Positions 10,536 through 39,905 of a stretch of DNA of 64,000 nucleotides are shown one piece after another. Source of the DNA: Streptomyces iranensis (GTDB lineage: Bacteria; Actinomycetota; Actinomycetes; Streptomycetales; Streptomycetaceae); contig NZ_JAGGLR010000005.1 of NCBI RefSeq assembly GCF_017874715.1, positions 186,001 through 250,000 on the forward strand, written 5' to 3'. The number at the start of each line of letters is the position of its first letter. Position 1 is the stretch's first letter. A program made the translations under genes and the position numbers. The notes under the pieces are model-generated. The model searched no databases and was not told the origin of the DNA. It saw nothing but the letters and a program-made list of their open reading frames with translations.

Positions 10536-13500
10536 ATGTCCCAGGACGACCGTCTCCGGCGCCTCCTGCGCGAGACCGCCGCACAACTCCACCACACCCG
10601 GCGGCTGCTCACCGAGTCCCGGGCCCAACCGCTGGAACCCGTGGCGATCGTCGGCATGGCCTGCCGCTACCCCGGCGGCGCCGACTCGCCCGAACGGCTG
10701 TGGGAGCTGGTCACCGCCGGAGCCGACGCCATCTCCGCGTTCCCCGCCGACCGCGGCTGGCGGCCGCTCGGCGCCGGACTCGACCAGGGCGGGTTCCTCC
10801 ACGACGCGAGCGGGTTTGACCCGGAGTTCTTCGGCATTTCGCCGAAGGAGGCGACCGGGATGGACCCCCAGCAGCGACTGCTGCTGGAGACCGCGTGGGA
10901 GGCCGTCGAGCGGGCCGGGATCGATCCCTCGACCCTGCGCGGCAGCCGGACCGACGTGGTGGTCGGCGGCGCCTTCACCGGCTACGCGCCCAGCACCATG
11001 GGAGCCTTCGACGGGTCGGAGGGCGACGCGGTCACCGGCAGCTCGACGGCCGTGCTGTCCGGCCGGATCTCCTACACCCTCGGACTGGCCGGCTCCGCCG
11101 TCACCCTGGACACCGCCTGCTCCTCCTCGCTCGTCGCACTGCACCTCGGCATCCGCTCGCTGCGCGCGCACGAGTGCGACCTCGCGCTGGTCGGCGGAGT
11201 CACCGTGACCGGATCGCCGACGCCGATCGCCGAGTTCGCCCGGCAGGGCGGCCTGGCGGCGGACGGGCGGTCCAAGGCGTTCGCCGATACCGCCGACGGC
11301 ATCGGCTGGGGCGAGGGCACCGGCCTGCTGCTGGTCGAGCGGCTCTCCGACGCCCAGCGGCACGGTCACCCCGTGCTGGCCGTGGTACGGGGCAGCGCCA
11401 CCAATCAGGACGGCGGGTCCAACGGCCTCACCGCGCCCAGCGGTACCGCGCAGCGCGCCGTGATCCAGCAGGCGTTGGCCGACGCGGGCCTGTCTCCCGC
11501 AGACGTGGACGCGGTCGAGGCCCACGGCACCGGGACCAGCCTCGGCGACCCCATCGAGGCCCAGGCGCTGTTGGCCACCTACGGACAGCACCGGCCGGCC
11601 GAACGGCCGCTGTACCTGGGGTCGGTGAAGTCGAACGTCGGTCACACCCAGGCGGCGGCGGGCGTGGCCGGGGTGATCAAGATGGTGCAGGCGATGCGGC
11701 ACGGCGTACTGCCCCGCACCCTGCATGTCGGACAGCCGTCGTCCCATGTCGACTGGACGGCCGGTGCGGTGGAACTGCTGCGCGAACAGCGGGCCTGGCC
11801 CGAGACCGGCAGGCCCAGGCGGACCGCGGTGTCCTCGTTCGGCATCAGCGGCACCAACGCACACGTCGTACTCGAAGAAGCGCCCGCGACCGACACGCAC
11901 GACACCGCCATAGCCGAAACCGCCGTGGACGAAGAATCCCCCGGCCCGCTGCCGCTGCCGTGGGTCGTCGTGTCGGCGAAGAGCGAGCCCGCGCTGCGCG
12001 CGCAGGCGGCGAAGCTGTACGACCACCTGGACCGGCGGCCGGCGGCGACCGTGCCCGATGTGGCCCGTGCGCTGGTCACCAGCAGGTCGCTGTTCGACCA
12101 CCGGGCCGTGGTCACCGCCCACGACCGGGGCGAACTGCTGGCGGGGCTGCGCTCGTTGTCCGAGGGGACGCCGGCCGACCGGGTGGTCACCGGCGTGGCC
12201 GGCCGGGCCCGGACGGCAGCGCTGTTCACCGGGCAGGGCTCGCAGCGGCCCGGCATGGGGCGTGAGCTGTACGAGCGGTTCCCCGTGTTCGCTGAGACGT
12301 TCGACGCGCTGTGCGACCGGTTCGACGCGCTTCTGCCCACCCCGCTGCGCGAGACCGTCTTCGCCGAGCCCGGCACCCCCGAGGCCGCCGCGCTCGACCG
12401 CAGCGGCTTCGCACAGCCGGCGCTCTTCGCCGTAGAGGTGGCGCTGTACCGGTTGTACGAGTCGTTGGGCCGGACCGCGGACTTCGTGCTCGGGCACTCG
12501 CTCGGCGAGATCTCCGCCGCGCACGTGGCCGGCGTATTGTCCCTGCCGGACGCGGCGCGGATGGTCGCGGCGCGCGGTTCCCTGATGCAGGAACTGCCGG
12601 GCGGCGGGGTCATGAGCGCGGTGCGCGCGGGCGAGCCCGACGTACTGGCGGTACTGAGGGACCTGCGCCGGCCGGTGGACATCGCCGCCGTGAACGGCCC
12701 CGACTCGGTGGTGGTGTCCGGCGCCGAGGACGAGGTGGCCCTGGTGGAGCACGTCGCGTCCACCCGGGGCTGGAAGACCACGCGGCTCGCCGTGACGCAC
12801 GCCTTTCACTCGGCGCTGATGGACCCCATGCTCGACCGGTACGCCGAGGTGCTGTCCGAGGTGTCCTTCGGCGAGCCGGTCACCGGGTTCGTGTCCACGA
12901 CCTGGGGCCGGGTGGTGTCCGGCGCGGAACTGGGCAGAGTGGAGTACTGGCTCGACAACGTGCGCCGCACGGTACGGTTCGCCGACGCGGTGCGCGCACT
13001 CGACGCGTCAGGCGTCGGCACCTACCTGGAGATCGGCCCGGACGCGGTGCTGTCCTCGCTGGCGCAGGACTGCGTCCCGGATCCCCGGCGCGCCGTGTTC
13101 GTGGCCACGCAGCGCCGGGACAAGGGCCAGGCGGAGACGTTCGAGCGGGCGTTGGCCCGGCTGATCGTGCGGGGCGGCCCGCCACCGGCGCCGAGTCGGG
13201 CCGAGGGCGCCCGGCGCCGGCACGTCGAGCTGCCCACGTACGCGTTCCAGCGCGACCGGTACTGGCTCGGCTCGACGCTCTCGTATGCCGCACCCGCCGA
13301 CGACGGGCCGGACTGGCACTACGGGATCACCTGGGAGCCGCTGCCGTCCGCGCACCAGGCCCCGACCCTCGGCGGCACCTGGCTGCTCGCCGTCCCGGAG
13401 GACGGCGCCGGCGGCGGAGTCGCCTCGGCCCTCACCGCCGCCGGCGCTCACGTGTCGCGGCTGACGGTCGCCGACCCGGACCGGGCGGCGCTGGCCGACC

Positions 13501-15923
13501 GGCTCGGTGCGCTGCCCACGGCGCCCACCGGGATCGTGTCCCTGCTCGACGGCGCCACCGACCCGCTCCCCGAACTCGTGGGCGTGCCGACCGGCCTGGC
13601 CGCCACCCTGGTCCTGGCGCAGGCGCTCGGCGACGCGGGCCTCACCGCACCCCTGTGGTGCGTCACCACCGGCGCGGTCTCGGTGTCCGGGGAAGCGGTC
13701 ACCGGACCGGCGGGCGCGGCGGTCGCCGCAATGGCGAGGGTGGTGGGACTGGAGCACCCCGAACGGTGGGGCGGCCTGGTCGATCTGCCCGCCGCACCGG
13801 ACGGCGCGGACCTGACCGCCCTCGCGGAAGTACTCGCCCTCGCCCCCGGCGAGGACCAGCTGGCGATCCGGCCGTCGGGCCGTTACGCACGCCGCCTCAC
13901 CCGCACCCCCGTACCCCTGGGCCGACAGCCGTGGCGGCCCACCGGAACCGTGCTGATCACCGGCGGCACCGGCGGACTCGGCGGGCACGTGGCTCGCTCG
14001 CTGGCGGAGAGCGGAGCCGAGCATCTGGTCCTGCTCAGCCGACGCGGCCCGGACGCACCGGGCGCACAGGCACTGCGCGACGAACTGACCGCGCTGGGCG
14101 CCCAGGTCGCCATCGTGGCCTGCGACGTGCTCGACCGCGACCGGCTCGCCTCGGTACTGGCCGGACTGCGCGCCCACGGCAGCCCGGTCCGGGCCGTCGT
14201 GCACACCGCGGGGGCCCCGCAACCCGCCCTGCCGATCGCACGGACCGGCCTCGGACAACTCGCCGAGGTGATGGCGGCCAAGTCCGCCGGAGCCGTCCTG
14301 CTCGACGAGCTGACAGCCGAGGACGACCTCGAAGCCTTCGTCCTGTTCTCGTCGGCTGCCGGAGTGTGGGGGAGCGGCGAACAGGGCGGCTACTGCGCGG
14401 CCAACGCGGTGCTCGACGCCGTGGCGCAACGGCGGCACGCGCGCGGCCGGGCCGCCACCTCGATCGCCTGGGGCGTGTGGGCCGGTCCAGGTATGGCCGA
14501 AGGAGCCGGCGACCGGTACGCCCTCCGGGGCCTGCGGCCGATGGACCCCGACCTGGCGGTACGGGCACTGCACCGGGCCGTGGCGAGCGGCGCCCCGGCA
14601 CAGGTCGTCGCCGATGTGGACTGGACCCGGTTCGCGGCCGGTTACACCGCGGCCCGGCCCCGCCCGCTGATCGCCGACCTGGTCCCGCGACCCGCGCCCG
14701 CCGGCCCCGCCCCCCGGTCCGACCTGCGCGCGAGACTGGCCGAACGGTCCGGCCGGGAACAGCGGGACACACTGCTCGACGTCGTGCGGCGGGAGGTCGC
14801 CGCGGAACTCGGGCACGGTTCGGCCGACGCGGTCGGGCCCGAACGGCCGTTCCGTGAACTGGGCTTCGACTCGCTGCGCGCGGTCGGACTGCGCAACCGG
14901 CTGACCGAGGCGACCGACCACCCGCTGCCCACCGGCCTGATCTACGACCACGAGACGCCGGCCGCGCTTGCCGAGCACCTGACCACGCTGCTGCGCGAGG
15001 AGACGCTGACCGGCCCGGACACCGGGACCGAGGACGGCGGCGGGCTGCACGCGCTGTACCGCAGACTGGCGCTGCTGGGAAAGATGCAGGCGATCGAGTC
15101 GCTGTGCGTCGGGGTGGCGGGCCTACGGGAGACCTACGACGACCCCGCCGACTTCGCTCCGGCACCCCGCCTCGTACGCATGGCCCGCGGCGACCACGGA
15201 CCCACCCTGTTCGCGTTCCCGCCGTTCGCCCCCGTCGAGCCGGCGATCCAGTTCGCCCGGCTGGCCGACTACTTCCAGGGCCGCACCGACCTCGCGGTGG
15301 TCCCGATCCCGGGCTACCGGGCCGGTGAACCGCTGGCGGCCACGGTCGACGCGCTCGTCGGGGTGCTCGTCCGGCATGTGCTGCACGCTCGCGGCGACGC
15401 GCCGGTCGTCATCCTCGGCTACTCGTCCGGCGGCTGGCTCGCCCACGCCGTGACCGAAGGACTGGAGGCGGCCGGCCAACCGCCCTCCGCCCTGGTGCTG
15501 CTCGACACCTACCTGCCCGACGGCATGTCCCCGGCGCTGCGCCGGGCCATGAACTACGAACTCGTGGTGCGCCGGGAGACCTTCGCCCGGCCCGACGTGA
15601 CCGCCATCACCGCGTACGGCACCTACCGGCGCCTGTTCCGCGACTGGCAGCCGGGCCCGGTCGCCGCACGGACCTTGTTCCTACGGCCGCGGGACTGCGT
15701 ACCCGGCTCGCCGGACGAGCCCGCCGTCACGGACTGGCGCTCACACTGGCCGCCCGGCCACGAGGCCGGTGAGGTCCCCGGCGACCACTGCACGATGGTC
15801 GGCGATCACTCCGACACCACGGCGGCGGCGGTGTGGTCCTGGCTGTCCGCTCGCCAGCAGAACGACAAGCAGAACGACAAGCAGAACGACAAGCAGAACA
15901 GCAACACGAGGAGCACTCCGTGA
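10536..15923 (+). CDS. PKS B: terminal module 8 (KS-AT-KR-ACP-TE)
   Basis: 1795 residues. Docking helix (1-33), KS (36-455, Cys195), AT with GHSLGE Ser655 and H755-A-F-H (malonyl type), KR 1137-1320 (Tyr1286, VWG tryptophan present, no LDD, so A-type), ACP (Ser1446) and a thioesterase from about 1555 to 1775. The TE nucleophile is Ser1630 in GYSSGG, a Tyr for the usual His of GHSxG. The general base is His1751 in GDHC. The TE releases the finished chain as lactone or acid, and because it is present this must be the last protein of the line. The C-terminus carries a QNDK repeat tail. The stop overlaps the GTG of the next gene (GTGA). The start at 10536 follows GAGGAG. Confidence 0.95.
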   Translation: MSQDDRLRRLLRETAAQLHHTRRLLTESRAQPLEPVAIVGMACRYPGGADSPERLWELVTAGADAISAFPADRGWRPLGAGLDQGGFLHDASGFDPEFFGISPKEATGMDPQQRLLLETAWEAVERAGIDPSTLRGSRTDVVVGGAFTGYAPSTMGAFDGSEGDAVTGSSTAVLSGRISYTLGLAGSAVTLDTACSSSLVALHLGIRSLRAHECDLALVGGVTVTGSPTPIAEFARQGGLAADGRSKAFADTADGIGWGEGTGLLLVERLSDAQRHGHPVLAVVRGSATNQDGGSNGLTAPSGTAQRAVIQQALADAGLSPADVDAVEAHGTGTSLGDPIEAQALLATYGQHRPAERPLYLGSVKSNVGHTQAAAGVAGVIKMVQAMRHGVLPRTLHVGQPSSHVDWTAGAVELLREQRAWPETGRPRRTAVSSFGISGTNAHVVLEEAPATDTHDTAIAETAVDEESPGPLPLPWVVVSAKSEPALRAQAAKLYDHLDRRPAATVPDVARALVTSRSLFDHRAVVTAHDRGELLAGLRSLSEGTPADRVVTGVAGRARTAALFTGQGSQRPGMGRELYERFPVFAETFDALCDRFDALLPTPLRETVFAEPGTPEAAALDRSGFAQPALFAVEVALYRLYESLGRTADFVLGHSLGEISAAHVAGVLSLPDAARMVAARGSLMQELPGGGVMSAVRAGEPDVLAVLRDLRRPVDIAAVNGPDSVVVSGAEDEVALVEHVASTRGWKTTRLAVTHAFHSALMDPMLDRYAEVLSEVSFGEPVTGFVSTTWGRVVSGAELGRVEYWLDNVRRTVRFADAVRALDASGVGTYLEIGPDAVLSSLAQDCVPDPRRAVFVATQRRDKGQAETFERALARLIVRGGPPPAPSRAEGARRRHVELPTYAFQRDRYWLGSTLSYAAPADDGPDWHYGITWEPLPSAHQAPTLGGTWLLAVPEDGAGGGVASALTAAGAHVSRLTVADPDRAALADRLGALPTAPTGIVSLLDGATDPLPELVGVPTGLAATLVLAQALGDAGLTAPLWCVTTGAVSVSGEAVTGPAGAAVAAMARVVGLEHPERWGGLVDLPAAPDGADLTALAEVLALAPGEDQLAIRPSGRYARRLTRTPVPLGRQPWRPTGTVLITGGTGGLGGHVARSLAESGAEHLVLLSRRGPDAPGAQALRDELTALGAQVAIVACDVLDRDRLASVLAGLRAHGSPVRAVVHTAGAPQPALPIARTGLGQLAEVMAAKSAGAVLLDELTAEDDLEAFVLFSSAAGVWGSGEQGGYCAANAVLDAVAQRRHARGRAATSIAWGVWAGPGMAEGAGDRYALRGLRPMDPDLAVRALHRAVASGAPAQVVADVDWTRFAAGYTAARPRPLIADLVPRPAPAGPAPRSDLRARLAERSGREQRDTLLDVVRREVAAELGHGSADAVGPERPFRELGFDSLRAVGLRNRLTEATDHPLPTGLIYDHETPAALAEHLTTLLREETLTGPDTGTEDGGGLHALYRRLALLGKMQAIESLCVGVAGLRETYDDPADFAPAPRLVRMARGDHGPTLFAFPPFAPVEPAIQFARLADYFQGRTDLAVVPIPGYRAGEPLAATVDALVGVLVRHVLHARGDAPVVILGYSSGGWLAHAVTEGLEAAGQPPSALVLLDTYLPDGMSPALRRAMNYELVVRRETFARPDVTAITAYGTYRRLFRDWQPGPVAARTLFLRPRDCVPGSPDEPAVTDWRSHWPPGHEAGEVPGDHCTMVGDHSDTTAAAVWSWLSARQQNDKQNDKQNDKQNSNTRSTP
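15858..15893 (+). repeat. 12-bp tandem repeat, TE C-terminal tail
   Basis: Three perfect copies of CAGAACGACAAG, and a fourth partial one, encode [14 protein letters not shown] after the thioesterase fold. This is probably slippage in a non-essential tail just before the coupled downstream start. Confidence 0.85.
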
Positions 15924-16509
15924 GCGAGACCAGTTGGCTGCGGCCAGGCGAGACGTCCCAGCTCGACCCCCGGACGCTGATCGAGCGGGCCGCCGTCACC
16001 GATGTCGTCGTCGCGGCCGGGCTGCTGTTCGACTCCGGCGAGTTCGACACGCTCGGTACCCTCTACACGGCGGACGCGCTCTTCGAGATGCGCCCCGCGC
16101 CCGAAGGCTTTCCCGCCACGGTCTCCACCCGGGAACAGATCACCGACGGGCTGGCCCGGCTCTGGCAGCACAACCGGGAGACGGTGGGCGTCCACTCCCG
16201 GCACGCCACCTCCAACCTGCTGGTCACCAGGCTGGGCGCGGACACGGCCGAGGTGTACTCGATCTTCACCGTCACCGGCATCTACACCGACGGCCGGCTC
16301 GGACTGCGCCGGCTGGGGAACTACGTCGACCTGCTGCACCGCGAGGGCACGGCGTGGCGCATCGCGCATCGCCGGTTGTACATGCAGGGGCCGCCGCCGG
16401 TGTGGCCCGCCGACGGGCGGGACACTGATCAGCCCGACACTGATCAGCCCGGCTCTGAGCAACTCGGTCCGGAACAGCCGGTTTCCGAGCCGGCGCAGGA
16501 GCCGGTGGT

Positions 16510-16513
<4 letters not shown>
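15920..16513 (+). CDS. NTF2/SnoaL-like protein, candidate polyketide cyclase
   Basis: 197 residues. Residues 15-160 look like an NTF2-fold (SnoaL-like) domain: an N-terminal helix pair ([20 protein letters not shown]), [10 protein letters not shown], then HATSNLLV and alternating strands ending in [15 protein letters not shown]2-fold proteins act as polyketide aldol cyclases (SnoaL), polyether epoxide-opening enzymes (MonB, Lsd19) and the putative indane cyclase IdmH; I also recall the nargenicin and streptoseomycin cycloaddition enzymes being of this type. The last 35 residues are acidic, low-complexity and repeated (DTDQP twice). GTG at 15920 overlaps the PKS B stop, and its own stop overlaps the PKS C start (ATGA), so synthesis is coupled to both. 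The substrate is unknown; ring formation on the diene-containing chain is inference. Confidence 0.8.
16421..16450 (+). repeat. 15-bp duplication in NTF2-protein tail
   Basis: Two perfect adjacent copies of GACACTGATCAGCCC encode DTDQP twice, in the acidic tail that links this gene to the loading-module gene. Confidence 0.85.
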
Positions 16514-33410
<16,897 letters not shown>

Positions 33411-33414
<4 letters not shown>

Positions 33415-36400
33415 CCACGCGTAACGAGGAAAAGCTCCGCGACTACCTCCGCAGGGTCACGGCGGATCTCCACAGGACCCGTCAACGGCTGCTCGAAGCG
33501 GAGTCACAGGACCGGGAGCCGATCGCGATCGTCGCGATGAGCTGCCGGTACCCGGGCGGTGTGCGCTCCCCGGAAGACCTCTGGGAGCTGGTCCAGGCGG
33601 GACGCGAGGGCATCTCGCTCTTCCCCGCCGACCGCGGCTGGGACCTGTCCGCTCTGTATCACCCGGACCCCGACCACCCCGGCACCACCTACGTCCGCGA
33701 AGGCGGATTCCTGCACGACGCCGCCGACTTCGACGCCGCGTTCTTCGATATCTCCCCCCGCGAGGCCCTGGCCATGGACCCGCAGCAGCGGCTGCTCCTG
33801 GAGACCTCCTGGGAGGCGTTCGAACGCGCCGGGATCGACCCGGTGTCGTTGCGCGGAAGCGACACCGCGGTGTTCACCGGTGTCACCTACCAGGACTACT
33901 GGTCCCGTCTGCGGCAGGTGCCCGAGGAACTCCGGGGCCATCTGGTGACGGGGAACACCGCGAGCGTCGCGTCCGGCCGCGTGGCGTACAGCTTCGGCCT
34001 GGAAGGCCCCGCGGTCACCCTGGACACCGCGTGCTCGTCGTCCCTGGTGGCACTGCACTGGGCGGCGCACGCACTGCGCTCCCGTGAGTGCTCGCTGGCC
34101 CTGGCCGGCGGGGTGGTGGTGATGGCCTCGCCCGACATGTTCGTCGAGTTCGGCCGGCAACGCGGACTGTCGCAGGACGGCCGGTGCCGCTCCTTCGCCG
34201 CCGACGCGGGCGGTTTCGGCTCCGCCGAAGGCGTCGGCCTGCTCCTGCTGGAACGCCTCTCCGACGCCCGCCGCAACGGACACCCCGTCCTCGCGCTGCT
34301 CCGTGGCTCCGCGGTCAACCAGGACGGCGCCTCCAACGGGCTCACCGCACCGAGCGGACCGGCTCAGGAACGGGTCATCAGACAGGCGCTGACCGACGCC
34401 CGGCTGGCCGCGTCCGACGTGGACGCCGTGGAGGCGCACGGTACGGGGACCCAGCTCGGCGACCCCATCGAGGCACGGGCACTCCTCGCCACCTACTGCC
34501 AGGGGCGGGAGCGGCCGCTGTGGGTGGGGTCGGTCAAGTCGAACATCGGGCACACCCAGGCCGCCGCGGGCGCGGCGGGCGTGATCAAGATGGTGATGGC
34601 CCTCGGACACCAGACCCTGCCCAGGACGCTGCACGCGGACGACCCGTCGCCGCACGTGGACTGGTCAGGGAAGCTCGCGCTGCTCACCGAGCACGTGCCG
34701 TGGGCGCAGGACGACGGACGCCCGAGGCGGGCCGCGGTCTCGTCCTTCGGAGTCAGCGGTACGAACGCCCATGTGATTCTCGAAGAGGCCGGGCCCGGAG
34801 CGGAAGAGGCACCGCCCGCCACCGCCCCCGACCTGGTGCCGTGGATGTTGTCCGGCAGGACGCAGGACGCGCTGCGGGGCCAGGCGGTCCGGCTGGCGCA
34901 GTCCCTGCGTGCCGCGCCGGATGTGCCGGTCGCGGACGTCGCGTACAACCTGGCCACGACCCGTGCCGTACTCGAACACCGTGCCGTGGTGGTCGGGAAC
35001 GACCGCGAGGAACTGCTGCGCGGGCTCGACGCGCTGGGCACGGACAGGCCCGCGGCCCACGTGGTGCGCGGCGCCGCGCCGGCGACCGGCCGGGTCGCCC
35101 TCGTCTTCCCCGGCCAGGGCACGCAGTGGACCGGAATGGCTCGTGAACTGCTGGAGACGGAACCGGTGTTCGCCGCCCGGATGGCGCAGTGCGCCGAAGC
35201 GGTCGGCGAGTTCGTCGACTGGTCGGTCCTCGACGTGGTGCGCGGCGCCGAAGGCGCGCCCGTACCGGACCGGGTGGACGTGGTCCAGCCCGTGCTGTTC
35301 TCGATCATGGTGTCGCTGGCGGACGTATGGCGCTCCTACGGCGTCGTGCCAAAGGCCGTCGTCGGGCACTCCCAGGGGGAGATCGCGGCCGCCTGTGTGG
35401 CGGGAGCTCTGTCACTGAACGACGCGGTACGGGTGGTCGTGACGCGCAGCAGGGCGCTGCGGCGACTGTGCGGCCGGGGCGGGATGCTCTCGGTGGGAGC
35501 ACCGGCCGCCGACGTGACGGCCCTGTTGCGACCGTGGGACGGTCGGCTGTGGGTCGCGGCGGTGAACGGCCCCGCCGCGGTGGCGGTCTCCGGCGACGCC
35601 GACGCCCTCGACGAGTTCGAACGCGAGCTGTCCCGCCGGGGCGTACTGCGCTGGCGACTGGCCGGAGTGGACTTCGCCGCGCACTCCGCGCACGTCGACG
35701 ACATCCGGGCCGAGATCGAGGCCGGCCTCACCGGCATAGCGCCGCGCGAGAGTGACATCCCGTTCTACTCCACGGTGGACGGGGCCCGGCTGGACACGAC
35801 CGTGCTGGACGGGGAGTACTGGTACCGCAACCTGCGGCACGTCGTCCGCTTCGAGCCCGCGGTCCGGGCACTGATCGACGACGGGTTCACCGCCTTCGTC
35901 GAGTCGAGCGCGCACCCCGTGCTGACCGTCGGCATACAGGACACCGCCGACGCCATGGGCGTGGAGATCGCCGCCGTGGGCTCGCTGCGCCGTGACGAGG
36001 GCGGGCTGCGGCGTCTGCTCACCTCACTGGCCGACGCCCATGTCGCCGGCGTCCGCATCGACTGGACCAGGGCGTTCGGCGACACTCCCAGGCCCCATGC
36101 CGACCTGCCCACCTACGCCTTCCAGCGACAGCGCTACTGGCCGGCGAACACCGCCGAACCCGCCGACGCGGCCGGCCACGGGCTCGACACCACCGGACAT
36201 CCGCTGCTGGGCGCCGCGCTGGCACTGCCGGAGTCCGACGGCGTGGTACTCACCGGACGGCTCTCGCCGCGCTCCCACCCCTGGCTGGCGGACCACACCG
36301 TGTTCGGCTCGATACTGGTACCCGGCACCGCGCTCATCGACATGGCCATCCGTGCCGGGGACGAGGCCGGCTGCGGTCACCTCCGCGAACTCACCCTGGA

Positions 36401-39400
36401 GAAACCGCTGATGCTCGCGGAGACCGCGGGTGTCCACATCAGGGTGTCGGTGGAGGCCGCGGACGAGTCGGGCGACCGGCCACTGAGCGTGCACAGCCGC
36501 CCCGAGGACGCACCACCGGGCACCGGCTGGACCCGGCACGCGGTCGGAGCCCTGACGTCGAGTGAGCCGGCGGAGCCTGCGCCGTCGGTCACGGAATGGC
36601 CGCCCACCGGGGCCACACCGGTGGACCTGGACGGCTTCTACGACCGGCTGGGCGACGCCGGACTGGGCTACGGCCCCGCGTTCCGGGGGCTGCGAGCCGT
36701 GTGGCGGCTCGGTGACGAGATCCTTGCCGAGGCGGAGCTGCCGGAGAACGCCGAGACCCGCGGCTTCGGGCTGCACCCCGTCCTGCTGGACTCCGTACTC
36801 CAGGCCCTGCTGCCCGACCTGCTCGCCCCGGGCGCCGCCGGGACCGGACCGGGACAGGTCCGGCTGCCGTTCTCCTTCGCCGGAGTGAGCCTGCACGCCG
36901 TCGGGGCCGGCCGCGTGCGCGCTCGGATCTCGCCCGACGCCCGCGGTTCGGTGGCCGTCGAGGTGACCGACGACTCCGGACAGCCGGTGGCGTCGGCGCG
37001 GTCGCTCGTGACGCGGACGGTCACCACCGGACAACTGGGCGGGGCGGGCGACTCGCTGTACCGGGTGCAGTGGACACCCGTCGCGGCCGGGCCGCCGTAC
37101 GCCGGCCGGTGCGCGGTCCTGGGGCCCGACGCGCTCGGCCTGCGCGCGGGACTCGAAGCGGCGGGAGCCCAGGTGGACGTGTGCCCCGGACTGGACGTGC
37201 TGGGGGAGGCCGTACCCGATGTCGTGGTCGTGCCGGTCGACGGTCGCGACGGCGACACGAGGACGACCCTGCGCGAGACGCTCGAACTCGCCCAGCGGTG
37301 GCTCGGCGACGAGGCGTCGGGCGGGTCGCGGCTCGTGGTGGTGACACGCGGCGCCGTCGCCACGCACGCCGGAGAGGACGTGCCGGACCTCGCCGCCGCG
37401 CCGACGTGGGGCCTGCTGCGAACCGCGCAATCCGAGCACCCGGACCGGTTCGTCCTGATCGACGTAGAAGACGTAGAAGATTCAGAGAACCTGGACGGCA
37501 CGGCGACGGACCGCGGCCGGGCGCTGGCCGACGCGGTGGGCACCGGTGAGCCGCAAGTGGCCGTCCGCGGTGGCGTCCCGCTCGCCCCGCGACTGGTCCG
37601 CGCCGACTCGGCCGACCGCCTGACACCGCCGTCGGACTCACCCACCTGGCGCCTGGAGACAGCGCGGACCGGCACCATCGGCGGCCTCGCCCTGGTCGAC
37701 CACCCGCAGGCACGCGAGCCGCTGCCCGCCGGGCACGTCCGAATTGCCCTGCGCGCCGCCGGGCTCAACTTCCGCGACGTGCTGATCACCCTGGGCATGT
37801 ATCCCGGCGAGGCGGCCATGGGCACCGAGGGCGCCGGGATCGTGCTGGAGACCGCTCCCGGCATCACCGACCTCCAACCCGGCGACCGGGTGTTCGGACT
37901 GCTGGCCGGCGGCGCCGGACCGGTCGTGGTGGTCGATCGGCGCACGCTCGCGGTGATGCCGGACGACTGGTCGTTCGTACAGGCGGCGTCCGTGCCCGCC
38001 GCCTTCCTGACGGCGTACTACGGTCTGGTCGACCTGGCGGGTCTGCGGGCGGGGCAGTCCGTCCTGGTGCACGCGGCAGCCGGCGGTGTGGGCATGGCGG
38101 CGGTCCAACTGGCCAGGCACCTCGGCGCCGAGGTGTTCGGCACCGCCGGCCCCACGAAGTGGGACGTGCTGCGCTCCTCCGGGCTGCCCGAGCAGCACAT
38201 CGCCTCCTCCCGTACGACCGACTTCGAGGCGCGGTTCCGCGAAGTCACCGCGGGCGCGGGCGTGGACGTCGTACTCAACTCGCTGGTCCGGGACCTCATG
38301 GACGCGTCACTGCGGCTGCTGCCGCGAGGCGGCCGGTTCCTGGACATGGGCAAGACCGACGTCCGGCCCCCCGCCGACGTGGCCGCCGCGCACCCGGGCG
38401 TGACGTACCGCGCCTTCGACCTGCTGGACGCGGGCCCGGAACGGATCGGGCAGATGCTCGACGAGATCGTAAAGCTGTTCGAGAAGAAAGCTCTACGGCA
38501 TCTGCCGCTGACCACCTATGACATCCGCAAGGCACCCGAGGCGTACCGGCACATGAGCCAGGCGCGGCACATCGGCAAGATCGTGTTCACGGTCCCCGCC
38601 GCGCTCGACCCCCAGGGCACCGTACTCGTCACGGGCGGCACCGGGACGCTCGGCCGCGCGATGGCCCGCCACCTCGTCACCGAACACGGCGCACGGCGAC
38701 TGATGCTGGTCAGCCGGCAGGGCATGCAGGCTCCCGGAGCGGACGACCTGGCGACCGAACTGACGGAGCTGGGCGCGGACGTGTCCGTGACCGCGTGCGA
38801 CGTCACCGACCGCGCCGCCCTCGCGGACGTCCTGGCGACCGTGCCGGCCGGCCACCCGCTCACCGCGGTCGTGCACATTGCGGGAGCCCTCGACGACGGT
38901 GTGGTCGAGTCGCTGACACCGCAACGGCTCGACACGGTGACCCGCCCGAAGATCGACGCCGCGCGCCATCTGCACGAGCTGACCCGGGGCGCGGACCTGG
39001 CGTTCTTCGCCCTGTTTTCCTCCGCCGCCGGACTGCTCGGCGCGCCGGGACAGGGGAACTACGCGGCCGCCAACACCTTCCTGGACGCGCTCGCCCACCA
39101 CCGGACCGCGCACGGACTGCCGGCGGTCTCGCTCGCCTGGGGTCTGTGGAGCGAGCGCAGCGGCCTGACGAGCCACCTGGGCGCCGCCGAACTGCGGCGC
39201 AAGGCCCAGCGCGGAGTGCTGGGACTGTCCACCGAGGAAGGCCTCGCCCTGTTCGATGCCACGCTGGGAACCGGAGAACCGGTGACGGCACCGGTCAGAC
39301 TCGACACAACCGCACTGCGCGGCAGCCGGCTCCCGATGCTCCAGGGCGTCCTGGGCGCGCCCGCCCGGCGAGCCGTACGGAGCGCGGGGGATCCGCACTC

Positions 39401-39899
39401 GCTGACCCGACGCCTGTTCCGACTGCCGCCCGGCGAACGGCACCAGACGCTGGTGGACCTGGTGCGCGGCCACGCGGCGGCGGTGCTCGGCTTCGCAGGG
39501 CCGGACGAGATCGCGGCCCGGCGCGGTTTCCAGGAGCTGGGTTTCGACTCGCTGACCGGGGTCGAACTGCGCAACCGGCTCAAGGCGGCGACCGGCCTGC
39601 GGCTGCCCGCGACCCTCGTGTTCGACCACCCGAGCGCGTTCGCACTCGGCGAGTTCTTGCACGCACAACTCGTCCCGGACGGAAGGGCCGACGGGCAGGA
39701 CGTGCTCGCCGCGCTGCACGGACTGGAGAGCACCCTGGCCGGGCTCGCTTCCGACGCCGCGGCTCGCGCCCAGGTGATGGCGCGGCTGAGAGCCCTCGTG
39801 TCGGCCGAGAGCGGTGCCCCGCCCGCCGACGGGAGCGACCTCGACTCGGCGACCGATGACGAACTGTTCCACATGGTCGACGACCAGGCCGGAGGGTGA
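33411..39899 (+). CDS. PKS D: module 4, fully reducing (KS-AT-DH-ER-KR-ACP)
   Basis: 2162 residues. Docking helix 1-33, KS (Cys208), AT (Ser654, F755-A-A-H), DH (His962, Asp1127 with a following Gln), ER about 1412-1725, KR 1736-1915 (LDD, Tyr1884), ACP (Ser2047) and a C-terminal docking domain. The ER has [14 protein letters not shown] with Tyr1464 at the position I recall as linked to branch stereochemistry, and an intact NADPH motif HAAAGGVGM. All reductive sites look active, so this module yields a saturated C10-C11 segment. The AT closely resembles that of PKS A across the [21 protein letters not shown] block and is the second candidate for methoxymalonyl. ATG at 33411 overlaps the PKS C stop (ATGA). 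Confidence 0.95.
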
Positions 39900-39905
39900 C
39901 GCCGC

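Noticed and set aside
12311..14857. Long plus-strand alternative frame inside PKS B
   Set aside because: Arg-rich out-of-frame reading of the AT and KR domains; the PKS frame explains every motif.
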